From: Pirellulales bacterium
GTDB taxonomy: Bacteria; Planctomycetota; Planctomycetia; Pirellulales; Thermoguttaceae
NCBI GenBank assembly: GCA_030642635.1
Contig: DAOWNK010000036.1
Coordinates: 1 to 16,646, forward strand
Direction of reading: 5' to 3'
DNA: 16,646 nt
Shown here: piece after piece, positions 6,235 through 11,836 of the stretch
How positions within the stretch are numbered: position 1 is the stretch's first letter
Layout of the letters: each line of letters starts with the position of its first letter
Position numbers and translations under genes: made by a program
The notes under the pieces: generated by a model
What the model was told of the DNA's origin: nothing
The model's database searches: none
Seen by the model: only the letters and a program-made list of their open reading frames with translations

Positions 6235-6892
6235 CGATCTCGTCCTCGCTACTATACATACCCTGGTTTATCCACACCTGGATGCCGATGTGGCCCTGGG
6301 CGATTTTGGCTTCGGTGAAGCCGTAGTCTATCTTTGCTCTTAACGTGCTAAGCGGAATGGAGCCGGATATCTGTTTTTCGCGTCGGGCCATCTCCGACCC
6401 GCCGAGCCGGCCGGCCAGTTGGATTTTGATCCCCTTGGCGCCTGCTTCCATGGTTTGTTCCATTGCCCGCTTCATCGTTCGCCGGAACCCGGACCGCTTC
6501 GCCAACTGCTCGGCGATGTCCTCGGCCACCAGTTGCGCGACGATCTCCGGCCGGTTGATTTCCTCGATTTTCAGGTTGATTCGCCTGCCGGTTTTCTCTT
6601 GCAGTTCCTTTTGCAACTCCTCGACCCGTTCGCCCTTCCGCCCGATCAGCACACCCGGCCTTGCCGAAAACAGTATCACCTTTACTTCGTCGCGGGTGCG
6701 TTCGATTTCGATTTTTGCAATGGCCGGATACATCGGCTTGCCGCCGCGATCCTTGCGTTTTTTGACAAACTCCCGAATCTTATGGTCCTCGACCAAAAGC
6801 TCTGCATACTCCTTCTTCGATGCATACCACCGGCTCTTCCAGCCGATCATCACACCGGTGCGAAACCCGACAGGATTGACTTTTTGACCCAT
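6173..6892 (-). CDS. rpsC: 30S ribosomal protein S3
   Basis: S3 lines the mRNA entry tunnel. The 239-residue product begins MGQKVNPVGFRTGVMIGWKS with the N-terminal domain. The KH type II domain follows, with VKVILFSARPGVLIGRKGER (about residues 70-89, GxxG loop present) and INLKIEEINRPEIVAQLVAE. The C-terminal domain has FRRTMKRAMEQTMEAGAKGI (about 137-156), GRLGGSEMARREKQISGSIP and LRAKIDYGFTEAKIAQGHIG (about 184-203). A lysine-rich tail (KKSKAPKKPKRSYKR) follows and is encoded mostly in the overlap with rplP. It starts 5 bases after rplV; no strong ribosome binding site is seen. Confidence 0.97.
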   Translation of the reverse strand: MGQKVNPVGFRTGVMIGWKSRWYASKKEYAELLVEDHKIREFVKKRKDRGGKPMYPAIAKIEIERTRDEVKVILFSARPGVLIGRKGERVEELQKELQEKTGRRINLKIEEINRPEIVAQLVAEDIAEQLAKRSGFRRTMKRAMEQTMEAGAKGIKIQLAGRLGGSEMARREKQISGSIPLSTLRAKIDYGFTEAKIAQGHIGIQVWINQGMYSSEDEIDGVDAKKSKAPKKPKRSYKR

Positions 6893-6897
6893 GCTGT

Positions 6898-7224
6898 TTA
6901 ATCCAATGTTACTTGTATATGTGACATTTTTTTCTTGACGATCGAGGCCATTCCGCGTGCCTTCGGGCGCATACGCTTAAACATCGGGCCTTGGTCCACG
7001 CGCACGTCGACCACCATCAGGTGTTGCAAGTTCGGCGCCCTGCGGTCCTCGGCGTTGGCCAGCGCGCTGTGAAGCACCTTCTCCAACATCCTGGCGCCGC
7101 GATTCGGCTGGTACCGCAAAATGTTCAAGGCATCGTCGGCGAACTTGCCGCGGATCAATTCGGCCATCGGCCGAACTTTCCGTGGACTGATCCGCGCGAA
7201 CTTGTGAACCGCCTTGTAGGCCAT
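6898..7224 (-). CDS. rplV: 50S ribosomal protein L22
   Basis: L22 reaches into the exit tunnel with a long beta hairpin. The 108-residue product starts MAYKAVHKFARISPRKVRPM and has ELIRGKFADDALNILRYQPN (about residues 22-41), ALANAEDRRAPNLQHLMVVD (about 54-73), and the tunnel hairpin GPMFKRMRPKARGMASIVKK (about 79-98). The frame opens upstream at 7281 within rpsS. The start at 7224 is chosen because the extra 19 residues have no family match and it lies one base after the rpsS TAA. AAAGGG is located about 11 bases upstream. Confidence 0.96.
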   Translation of the reverse strand: MAYKAVHKFARISPRKVRPMAELIRGKFADDALNILRYQPNRGARMLEKVLHSALANAEDRRAPNLQHLMVVDVRVDQGPMFKRMRPKARGMASIVKKKMSHIQVTLD

Positions 7225-7225
7225 C

Positions 7226-7495
7226 TTACCGCTTACCCTTTCCGCCGTGCCCGCGAAACGTGCGGGTAGGCGCGAATTCACCCAACTTGTGGCCGACCAT
7301 CTCCTCGGTCACAAACACCTTCAAGTGGTTTTTCCCGTTGTGGACCATAAACGTATGGCCGACGAACTCCGGCACCACGGTGCACGCCCGCGCCCACGTC
7401 TTGATCGGTTCTTTCGTCCCCGCCGAATTTTGCTTTTCCACTTTGTGGTAAAGCTTCGGATCGACGTAAGGGCCTTTTTTTAGTGATCTGCTCAT
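7226..7495 (-). CDS. rpsS: 30S ribosomal protein S19
   Basis: S19 binds the 16S rRNA head near the A-site finger bridge. The 89-residue product begins MSRSLKKGPYVDPKLYHKVE and contains TVVPEFVGHTFMVHNGKNHL (about residues 39-58), VFVTEEMVGHKLGEFAPTRT (about 60-79) and RGHGGKGKR at the end. The length is normal. A TTG two codons upstream (7501) is not needed; ATG 7495 matches the family. No Shine-Dalgarno can be seen (AACTACTACTTGCCA before ATG). The palindromic repeat in the spacer begins about 10 bases upstream of the start. Confidence 0.96.
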   Translation of the reverse strand: MSRSLKKGPYVDPKLYHKVEKQNSAGTKEPIKTWARACTVVPEFVGHTFMVHNGKNHLKVFVTEEMVGHKLGEFAPTRTFRGHGGKGKR

Positions 7496-7505
7496 TGGCA
7501 AGTAG

Positions 7506-7563
7506 TAGTTTAGCCCCGGCGTCCACGCCGGGAAATTCCACCGCCAGCCAAGCGGCGGCTAAA
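7506..7563. repeat. Palindromic element, family TAGTTTAGCC, copy 1
   Basis: The rpsS/rplB spacer is filled by an element with outer inverted ends TTTAGCC (7509-7515) and GGCTAAA (7557-7563). Inside are two hairpins: CCCGGCGT-CC-ACGCCGGG (7515-7532, eight pairs) and CCGCC (7541-7545) with GGCGG (7554-7558). The left end TAGTTTAGCC recurs on the opposite strand downstream of nrdJ (11818-11827), followed there by another 8-pair hairpin with a 2-base loop. This marks it as a dispersed family. It leaves 7 bases to the rplB stop and no recognisable ribosome binding site for rpsS. Confidence 0.85.
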
Positions 7564-7570
7564 CAAACCT

Positions 7571-8425
7571 TTATATTTTCAGTAGTCCATACCTTTTTGT
7601 CCGTCTGCGGCGTACGATCGCCTTGTTCGACGGTTTGCGTTTATTTCTGGTAGAGCCGCCCTTGGTCGGTTTTCCGGTTGGCGAGACGGGGTGTCGTCCG
7701 CCCTTGGTGCGGCCTTCGCCGCCGCCGTGCGGATGATCGACCGGGTTCATCGCCGTTCCGCGTACGTGCGGTCGGCGTCCCAGCCATCGTTTCCGCCCGG
7801 CCTTGCCCAGCACGATGCCCATGTGGTCGGAGTTGCCGATGCTGCCGATCGTTGCCCGACATGCAGCCGGCACACGGCGAATCTCGCCGCTGGGCAGGTT
7901 GATTTGCGCCCAACCGGCGTCTCGGGCGGCCAGCGTCGCCTTGGCGCCGGCCGACCGGCATAACACTCCTCCGCGTCCCGGCTGCAACTCAATGTTGTGT
8001 ACGTCGGTCCCCAACGGGATATTCGTCAGCGGCAGGCAATTGCCCACCTCCGCCGGCGCGTCCGGCCCGCTTACAACCCGGTCACCCGACTTCAAACCGT
8101 CGGGGGCCAGGATATATCGCTTCTCGCCGTCTACGTAATGCAGCAGTGCGATCCGGCTGCTGCGGTTCGGGTCGTACTGTATCGAGTCGACCGTTGCCGG
8201 CACACCATCCTTGTTCCGCCGGAAGTCGATTTTACGATAATTCCGTTTGTGACCGCCGCCACGATGCCGGACGGTGATTTTGCCCTGGTTGTTTCGTCCG
8301 CTGGTGCGACGCTTCGGCCGGAGCAACTTTTTAAGCGGTTTCGCCCCTGGTGTCAAGTCGGCGAAATCGCTTACGGTCGCACCGCGGCGGCCTGACGTGA
8401 TCGGCTTGTATCGGCGTATTCCCAT
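7571..8425 (-). CDS. rplB: 50S ribosomal protein L2
   Basis: L2 is required for subunit association and peptidyl transferase function. The 284-residue product begins MGIRRYKPITSGRRGATVSD. It carries GRNNQGKITVRHRGGGHKRN (about residues 43-62), an RNA-binding core with YDPNRSSRIALLHYVDGEKR, ELQPGRGGVLCRSAGAKAT (about 146-164) and GNSDHMGIVLGKAGRKRWLG (about 197-216). The near-invariant GTAMNPVDHPHGGGEGR (about 223-239) includes the conserved histidines. The length is slightly above E. coli. The ATG at 8425 has no Shine-Dalgarno: a large palindrome starts 5 bases upstream. ATG is nevertheless the only start that gives the conserved N-terminus. Confidence 0.97.
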   Translation of the reverse strand: MGIRRYKPITSGRRGATVSDFADLTPGAKPLKKLLRPKRRTSGRNNQGKITVRHRGGGHKRNYRKIDFRRNKDGVPATVDSIQYDPNRSSRIALLHYVDGEKRYILAPDGLKSGDRVVSGPDAPAEVGNCLPLTNIPLGTDVHNIELQPGRGGVLCRSAGAKATLAARDAGWAQINLPSGEIRRVPAACRATIGSIGNSDHMGIVLGKAGRKRWLGRRPHVRGTAMNPVDHPHGGGEGRTKGGRHPVSPTGKPTKGGSTRNKRKPSNKAIVRRRRTKRYGLLKI

Positions 8426-8430
8426 GGCTC

Positions 8431-8490
8431 ATAAAGCCGCGACCGTTGGTCGCGGCAAGTGTAGGGCGCGACCAACGGTCGCGGCTTTAT
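8431..8490. repeat. Perfect 24-base inverted repeat, family CGCGACC..GGTCGCG, copy 2
   Basis: The whole 66-base spacer between rplW and rplB is one element. A 24-base arm at 8431-8454 (starting ATAAAGCCGCGACCG) is exactly repeated in reverse complement at 8467-8490, with a 12-base loop. Each arm is itself a palindrome, CGCGACCGTTGGTCGCG and CGCGACCAACGGTCGCG, so the element can form one long cruciform or two short hairpins. It begins one base after the rplW TAA and ends 5 bases before the rplB ATG. The core and the AAAGCCGCG flank match the rplX/rplE spacer element. Confidence 0.88.
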
Positions 8491-8491
8491 A

Positions 8492-8818
8492 TTAAAAGAA
8501 ATCTATCCTGTCTTCCGGGTCCAATGTAACAATTGCTTTCTTCCAGGCTTTGGTAGTTCCCCAGCGGAATCTGGTTCGCCGAGATTTTCCTTTGCGGTTC
8601 TGGGTGTTTACACGAATCACCTTCACCTCGAACAGCTCCTCTATCGCCCGGCGGATATCGTCCTTGCCGGCCATCTGGTTCACCTCGAAGGCATACGAGT
8701 TGTAGCGGTTGGCCTTGTGCATTCCCTTCTCGGTCACAAGCGGACGCAGTATTATCTGGTGCGGCTCCAGGTCGAGCTTTGTTTTGGTGACGTCTTTTTT
8801 CGTATTCGCTTGTGACAT
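8492..8818 (-). CDS. rplW: 50S ribosomal protein L23
   Basis: L23 surrounds the exit tunnel and is the docking site for SRP and trigger factor. The 108-residue product has an N-terminal extension of about 20 residues (MSQANTKKDVTKTKLDLEPH), then IILRPLVTEKGMHKANRYNS (about residues 22-41) and YAFEVNQMAGKDDIRRAIEE (about 42-61). It continues with LFEVKVIRVNTQNRKGKSRR (about 62-81), matching the L23 core including the loop that reaches into the tunnel. No good ribosome binding site is visible: only GAAG touches the ATG, and a palindromic repeat starts 6 bases upstream. The stop is one base from the next repeat. Confidence 0.95.
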   Translation of the reverse strand: MSQANTKKDVTKTKLDLEPHQIILRPLVTEKGMHKANRYNSYAFEVNQMAGKDDIRRAIEELFEVKVIRVNTQNRKGKSRRTRFRWGTTKAWKKAIVTLDPEDRIDFF

Positions 8819-8823
8819 CTTCA

Positions 8824-8921
8824 GTAGGGTGCGTAAAACGCACCACTTTAGTAAAGTGCGTAAAACGCACCATGTTGTTTGGTAACCGCAATGATGAATC
8901 GGTGCGTTGCACGCAATCTAC
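8824..8921. repeat. Three-hairpin palindromic element, family GTAGGGTGCGT, copy 2
   Basis: The rplW/rplD spacer (105 bases) contains GTAGGGTGCGT (8824-8834) at one end and a degenerate inverse, ACGCAATCTAC (8911-8921), at the other. Three hairpins can be drawn: GGTGCGT-AAA-ACGCACC (8828-8844), GTGCGT-AAA-ACGCAC (8856-8870) and GGTGCGT-TGC-ACGCA (8901-8915). An additional small palindrome ACTTTAGTAAAGT (8845-8857) joins the first two. It is an expanded relative of the two-hairpin element in the rpsN/rplE spacer, suggesting internal duplication of one hairpin. It ends 2 bases from the rplD stop codon. Confidence 0.85.
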
Positions 8922-8923
8922 AT

Positions 8924-9556
8924 CTATTCTCCATTTGCCTTCCGGCAGAATGCGTCCAATGCAGCCCGGGTCATCAACAACCGCCGAGGACGCAGCACAC
9001 TCAGTGCGTTAAGCTCCGCCACCGGCATGACCGACACGCCAGCAAGGTTCCGTATGCTCTTGTAGACGTTCACGTCGTAACCGTCGACCGCCACAAGGAG
9101 CGTCTGGCCGCCCAGTTCAAGTGCTTTCAGGATCGAGGCCATCTCTGCGGTCTTTGGTGCCTGGAAGCTCAACTGGTCGATCAGCGTAATCTCGTTGTCG
9201 GCGATTCTCGAGGCCACGGCCATTCGCGTGGCCAGCCGGACGGCCTTCCGAGGCAGCCGGTAGGACCAGTCGCGAGGCCGCTTGGCGAAGATTCGTCCGC
9301 CGCCGACCCGAATACCGCTGCGCCGCGAGCCTGCCCTGGCTCGCCCGGTGCCCTTCTGGCGATACATCTTCTGCGTGGTGCCGGCGACCTCGGCTCTGCT
9401 CTTCGTTTTGGCCGAGCCTTGACGCAGATTGGATTGATACATCACCACCGCATCGTGCATGAGTTGCTTGTTGATGCGCGGTGCAATCTGCGCCGGGTCG
9501 ATCTGGTATGTATCGACTTCTGCTCCGGTTCGGTCGTAGACGGGCAAACTAGCCAT
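8924..9556 (-). CDS. rplD: 50S ribosomal protein L4
   Basis: L4 binds 23S rRNA domain I and its extended loop lines the exit tunnel. The 210-residue product begins MASLPVYDRTGAEVDTYQID and shows the loop region AEVAGTTQKMYRQKGTGRAR followed by AGSRRSGIRVGGGRIFAKRP (about residues 55-94). Then comes DWSYRLPRKAVRLATRMAVA. The C-terminal half has VSVMPVAELNALSVLRPRRL, the typical end of the L4 fold. The length is normal. It begins 2 bases after the rplC stop and has no Shine-Dalgarno (CAGACAAACAAAGTATAGTT before ATG), so coupling to rplC is likely. Autoregulation of the S10 operon by L4 is known in enterobacteria but nothing here shows it. Confidence 0.97.
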   Translation of the reverse strand: MASLPVYDRTGAEVDTYQIDPAQIAPRINKQLMHDAVVMYQSNLRQGSAKTKSRAEVAGTTQKMYRQKGTGRARAGSRRSGIRVGGGRIFAKRPRDWSYRLPRKAVRLATRMAVASRIADNEITLIDQLSFQAPKTAEMASILKALELGGQTLLVAVDGYDVNVYKSIRNLAGVSVMPVAELNALSVLRPRRLLMTRAALDAFCRKANGE

Positions 9557-9558
9557 AA

Positions 9559-10245
9559 CTATACTTTGTTTGTCTGCTTGATTATCACGTACCCGCCGTT
9601 CGGCCCGGGCACCGCGCCGCGCACCACCAACAGGTCATTGTCTACATCTACCCGCACCACCTTGAGATTCCGCACCGTACATCGGGCGTTGCCGTAGCGG
9701 CCGGCCATCTTCTTGCCCTTGATGATCCGGCTGGGAGTGGCGCTGCAGCCGGTGCCGCCGACGTGGCGATGGCACTTCTTAACGCCGTGAGATGCCCGCT
9801 GACCGTGGAAATTGTGCCGCTTCATCGCACCGGCGGTCCCGCGGCCTTTGCTGGTGCCGACAACATCGACCGACTTGATTTCGGCAAAGACGTCGACCTT
9901 GAGCTCCTGGCCGATTTCACGATTGCCGACCGAACCACGCAATTCGCGCACGTATCGCTTCGGCTCACAATCGGGCTTCTGCACCGCCTGGACCCCTGCG
10001 GCGGCACGGCGACGCTGACGTTTGCTGTCGAGTTTGGCGACCTGGCCGCGGGCAGAGCGGCCGGCAAGACGACGTGGTTTATCCAGATACCCCAGTTGGA
10101 TCGCCTCGTAGCCGTCTCGCTCCTGCGTCATTAACTGCAGGACGTGGCAGGGGCCTGCCTGGATGACAGTAACCGGGATCACCTTGCCGGTGGGGTCGTA
10201 TATTTGTGTCATCCCGACCTTGCGGCCGAGTAATCCAACTGACAT
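9559..10245 (-). CDS. rplC: 50S ribosomal protein L3
   Basis: L3 is an early assembly protein near the peptidyl transferase centre. The 228-residue product begins MSVGLLGRKVGMTQIYDPTG and includes VIPVTVIQAGPCHVLQLMTQ (about residues 22-41). It also has SVDVVGTSKGRGTAGAMKRH (about 124-143), the extended rRNA-reaching loop NFHGQRASHGVKKCHRHVGG, and KGKKMAGRYGNARCTVRNLK (about 176-195). A basic, glutamine-rich insertion around residues 70-90 (DSKRQRRRAAAGVQAVQK) makes it somewhat longer than E. coli L3. AAGG lies about 9 bases before the ATG. The upstream 79-base spacer to rpsJ has short GC-rich palindromes but no clear repeat family. Confidence 0.97.
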   Translation of the reverse strand: MSVGLLGRKVGMTQIYDPTGKVIPVTVIQAGPCHVLQLMTQERDGYEAIQLGYLDKPRRLAGRSARGQVAKLDSKRQRRRAAAGVQAVQKPDCEPKRYVRELRGSVGNREIGQELKVDVFAEIKSVDVVGTSKGRGTAGAMKRHNFHGQRASHGVKKCHRHVGGTGCSATPSRIIKGKKMAGRYGNARCTVRNLKVVRVDVDNDLLVVRGAVPGPNGGYVIIKQTNKV

Positions 10246-10324
10246 CGTTCTTGCCTTTTTTGTGCGTCGCCACCGGGAACGACCGGCTCGCGGCCGGGTT
10301 TACCCGACAAACTTCCGTTGCATA

Positions 10325-10651
10325 TTATCTACTGGTTGCCTTGATTTTAATGTCCACACCTGCCGGCAGGCTCAGTTTGTTCAGCGCCTCGACCGTTTTG
10401 GCCGTGGCCTGCTGGATGTCGATCAGGCGTTTGTGCGTGCGGATTTCGAACTGCTGCCGGGCTTTTTTGTCCACGTGTGGGCTGGAAAGCACCGTGTAGC
10501 GCTCGATGCGTGTAGGCAATGGAATCGGCCCGTGGACAACCGAACCGGTCCGCTTCGCCGTATCGACGATATCCACCGCACTTTGGTCCAAAATCGCGTG
10601 ATCGTACGCCTCCATCCGGATGCGAATGATCTCTTTTGTCTGACCGGCCAC
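10325..10651 (-). CDS. rpsJ: 30S ribosomal protein S10, GTG start
   Basis: S10 is a 30S head protein that also acts as NusE in antitermination. The 108-residue product reads (M)AGQTKEIIRIRMEAYDHAIL, then DQSAVDIVDTAKRTGSVVHG (about residues 22-41), PIPLPTRIERYTVLSSPHVD (about 42-61), KKARQQFEIRTHKRLIDIQQ (about 62-81) and PAGVDIKIKATSR at the end. The frame is open up to ATG 10705. GTG 10651 is the better start because GGAGGG (10657-10662) lies 5 bases upstream and residue 2 onward aligns with the family. This is the first gene of the operon; a promoter sits about 70 bases upstream. No tuf or fusA precedes it. Confidence 0.96.
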   Translation of the reverse strand: MAGQTKEIIRIRMEAYDHAILDQSAVDIVDTAKRTGSVVHGPIPLPTRIERYTVLSSPHVDKKARQQFEIRTHKRLIDIQQATAKTVEALNKLSLPAGVDIKIKATSR

Positions 10652-10721
10652 GGAAGCCCTCCGGGTAAGCCCGATTTTAATCTGCCAAGGAACAGCCCGC
10701 CACATTGACGGGGAATCTCAG

Positions 10722-10750
10722 AGAATACCAATTTCCAGAAGTCCCGTCAA
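10722..10750 (-). promoter_or_regulatory. Sigma70-like promoter of the S10-spc operon
   Basis: On the minus strand TTGACG (10745-10750, five of six to TTGACA) and TATTCT (10722-10727, four of six to TATAAT) are separated by exactly 17 bases. Transcription would start near 10715, giving a leader of about 65 bases before the rpsJ GTG. It is the best promoter-like pair in the spacer upstream of rpsJ and is correctly oriented. The assignment is by consensus only; activity is not shown. Confidence 0.65.
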
Positions 10751-10796
10751 CGGCCCATGGCGGAAAAATTCTGAATTTCCGGCTTTTCACTTCCTC

Positions 10797-10830
10797 TACA
10801 GAGAAGTGGTATTTACAGAGAAGTGATATT
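10797..10830. repeat. 17-base tandem repeat between the divergent promoters
   Basis: TACAGAGAAGTGGTATT (10797-10813) is followed at once by TACAGAGAAGTGATATT (10814-10830), 16 of 17 bases identical. A partly inverted CACTTCCTCT precedes it (10789-10798), giving an imperfect palindrome with the first copy. The tandem lies between the S10 promoter and the toxin-antitoxin promoter, about 35 bases upstream of the latter's -35. The position suits a regulator binding site, for example for the antitoxin, but no binding protein can be assigned from sequence. Confidence 0.6.
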
Positions 10831-10864
10831 TATCGGCCGCTTTGACATTGACGCTGAGATACAC

Positions 10865-10893
10865 TTGACTTTCCGCAAAAATGAATACATAAT
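10865..10893 (+). promoter_or_regulatory. Strong sigma70-like promoter of the toxin-antitoxin pair
   Basis: TTGACT (10865-10870) and CATAAT (10888-10893) each match the sigma70 consensus at five of six positions and are separated by 17 bases. The expected start of transcription, about 7 bases past the -10, is 10900 or 10901. That is only 2-3 bases before the toxin ATG at 10903. The toxin message would therefore be leaderless or almost so, and no Shine-Dalgarno is present. Confidence 0.7.
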
Positions 10894-10902
10894 GAGTTCG
10901 GC

Positions 10903-11211
10903 ATGTGGGTTATCTCAAAAAAACGGCTACAGGAGTACTGGACGAAACACCCCGATACAAAGGGATGGCTGGAAAATTGGTACGAAGCGGCATGTCAGGC
11001 CAGGTGGCGAAGCCTGAAAGATGTTCGCAAAATGTTTCCACATGCCGATTCGGTAAAGGTAGCCAGCAACAAGTCTGCAACGGTATTCAATGTATGCGGC
11101 AATCGGCACAGGATGATCACGGCCGTTCATTATAACACCGGCAAGATATTCGTAATGGCAATAATGACCCATTCCGAATACAGTAAGAATAAATGGAAGG
11201 AGGCACTATGA
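10903..11211 (+). CDS. higB: HigB-family (RelE-fold) mRNA interferase toxin
   Basis: The 102-residue protein resembles the HigB family typified by E. coli YgjN, a RelE-like ribosome-dependent mRNA interferase. Family marks are the ISKKRLQEYWTKHPD helix (about residues 4-18), SLKDVRKMFPHADSVKV (about 37-53), the strand VFNVCGNRHRMITAVHY (about 61-77, with the N-x-x-G-N-x-x-R pattern) and the C-terminal VMAIMTHSEYSK (about 84-95) with His90 and Tyr93. Several basic residues could act in catalysis (Arg68, Arg70, Lys81). The gene is first in a two-gene unit, toxin before antitoxin as usual for HigBA. It overlaps the antitoxin by 4 bases. There is no ribosome binding site and almost no 5' leader. 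Codon use is more AT-rich than in the neighbouring genes, consistent with acquisition. Confidence 0.85.
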   Translation: MWVISKKRLQEYWTKHPDTKGWLENWYEAACQARWRSLKDVRKMFPHADSVKVASNKSATVFNVCGNRHRMITAVHYNTGKIFVMAIMTHSEYSKNKWKEAL

Positions 11212-11627
11212 GCACCACGGCACTTCCAAAACAGATGCCCAATAGCTATCCGGAACTGGTGAAGTTACTCGCCCCCAGGAAAATCCACGACGACATCGAC
11301 CTGGAGAACGTCACGGAAATTATGGATAGTCTTGCAGTTCTGGACACACCCACCAAAGATCAAGCAGACTACCTCGACACACTGGCAACCCTGGTTGCGG
11401 TATACGAGGATGAACATCACCAAATCGACACATCCCACTTAACGCCGTTTGAGATGCTGAAGTTTCTGCTTCGTGAAAACGACATGAGCGGATCCGATCT
11501 GGGGCGGATACTCGGCCAAAGACAACTCGGCGCCGCGATACTGCGCGGCGAACGTCAACTCAGCAAAACACACATCAAAAAACTGGCCGAATACTTCCAC
11601 GTAAGCCCAAGATTGTTTCTGGGATGA
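11208..11627 (+). CDS. higA: HigA-family XRE antitoxin
   Basis: The 139-residue product (MSTTALPKQMPNSYPELVKL) has an N-terminal helical part likely to bind the toxin, with a DLENVTEIMDSLAVLD segment and an acidic stretch YEDEHHQIDTSHLTP near residues 66-80. A C-terminal XRE helix-turn-helix follows from about residue 82 (MLKFLLRENDMSGSDLGRIL, then GQRQLGAAILRGERQLSKTH and IKKLAEYFHVSPRLFLG). This matches the YgjM/HigA type. An in-frame ATG at 11193 exists, but ATG 11208 follows AGGAGG by 4 bases and overlaps the toxin TGA (ATGA), so it is chosen. It probably neutralises HigB and represses the shared promoter; the tandem repeat at 10797-10830 is a candidate operator. Confidence 0.87.
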   Translation: MSTTALPKQMPNSYPELVKLLAPRKIHDDIDLENVTEIMDSLAVLDTPTKDQADYLDTLATLVAVYEDEHHQIDTSHLTPFEMLKFLLRENDMSGSDLGRILGQRQLGAAILRGERQLSKTHIKKLAEYFHVSPRLFLG

Positions 11628-11800
11628 GGACCGTTCCGGCATCGTTGAATGTCGGTGCCTATCGCGGCCACCGCCATGGCGTCCGGACATTGCCTGGTCA
11701 CTCGAAATCCCGCGCATTTTGCAAACATCGTGCAACTTGCAGTTGAATCATACTGACCCACATTGACGGCTATCGAGTCGGTAATCATGTTCAGCCAACT

Positions 11801-11827
11801 CGCCGCGTAGACGCGGCGGCTAAACTA
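11801..11827. repeat. Palindromic element, family TAGTTTAGCC, copy 2, between convergent higA and nrdJ
   Basis: CGCCGCGT-AG-ACGCGGCG (11801-11818) forms an 8-pair hairpin, and GGCTAAACTA (11818-11827) follows. On the minus strand this reads TAGTTTAGCC then the hairpin, the same arrangement as the rpsS/rplB element. It is 9 bases from the nrdJ stop and lies in the convergent spacer, so it could end transcription of nrdJ or higA, although no T run is adjacent. The rest of the spacer (11628-11800) shows no gene or recognisable site apart from a 12-base match (11758-11769) to the rpsJ leader. Confidence 0.7.
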
Positions 11828-11836
11828 CCGCCTACC

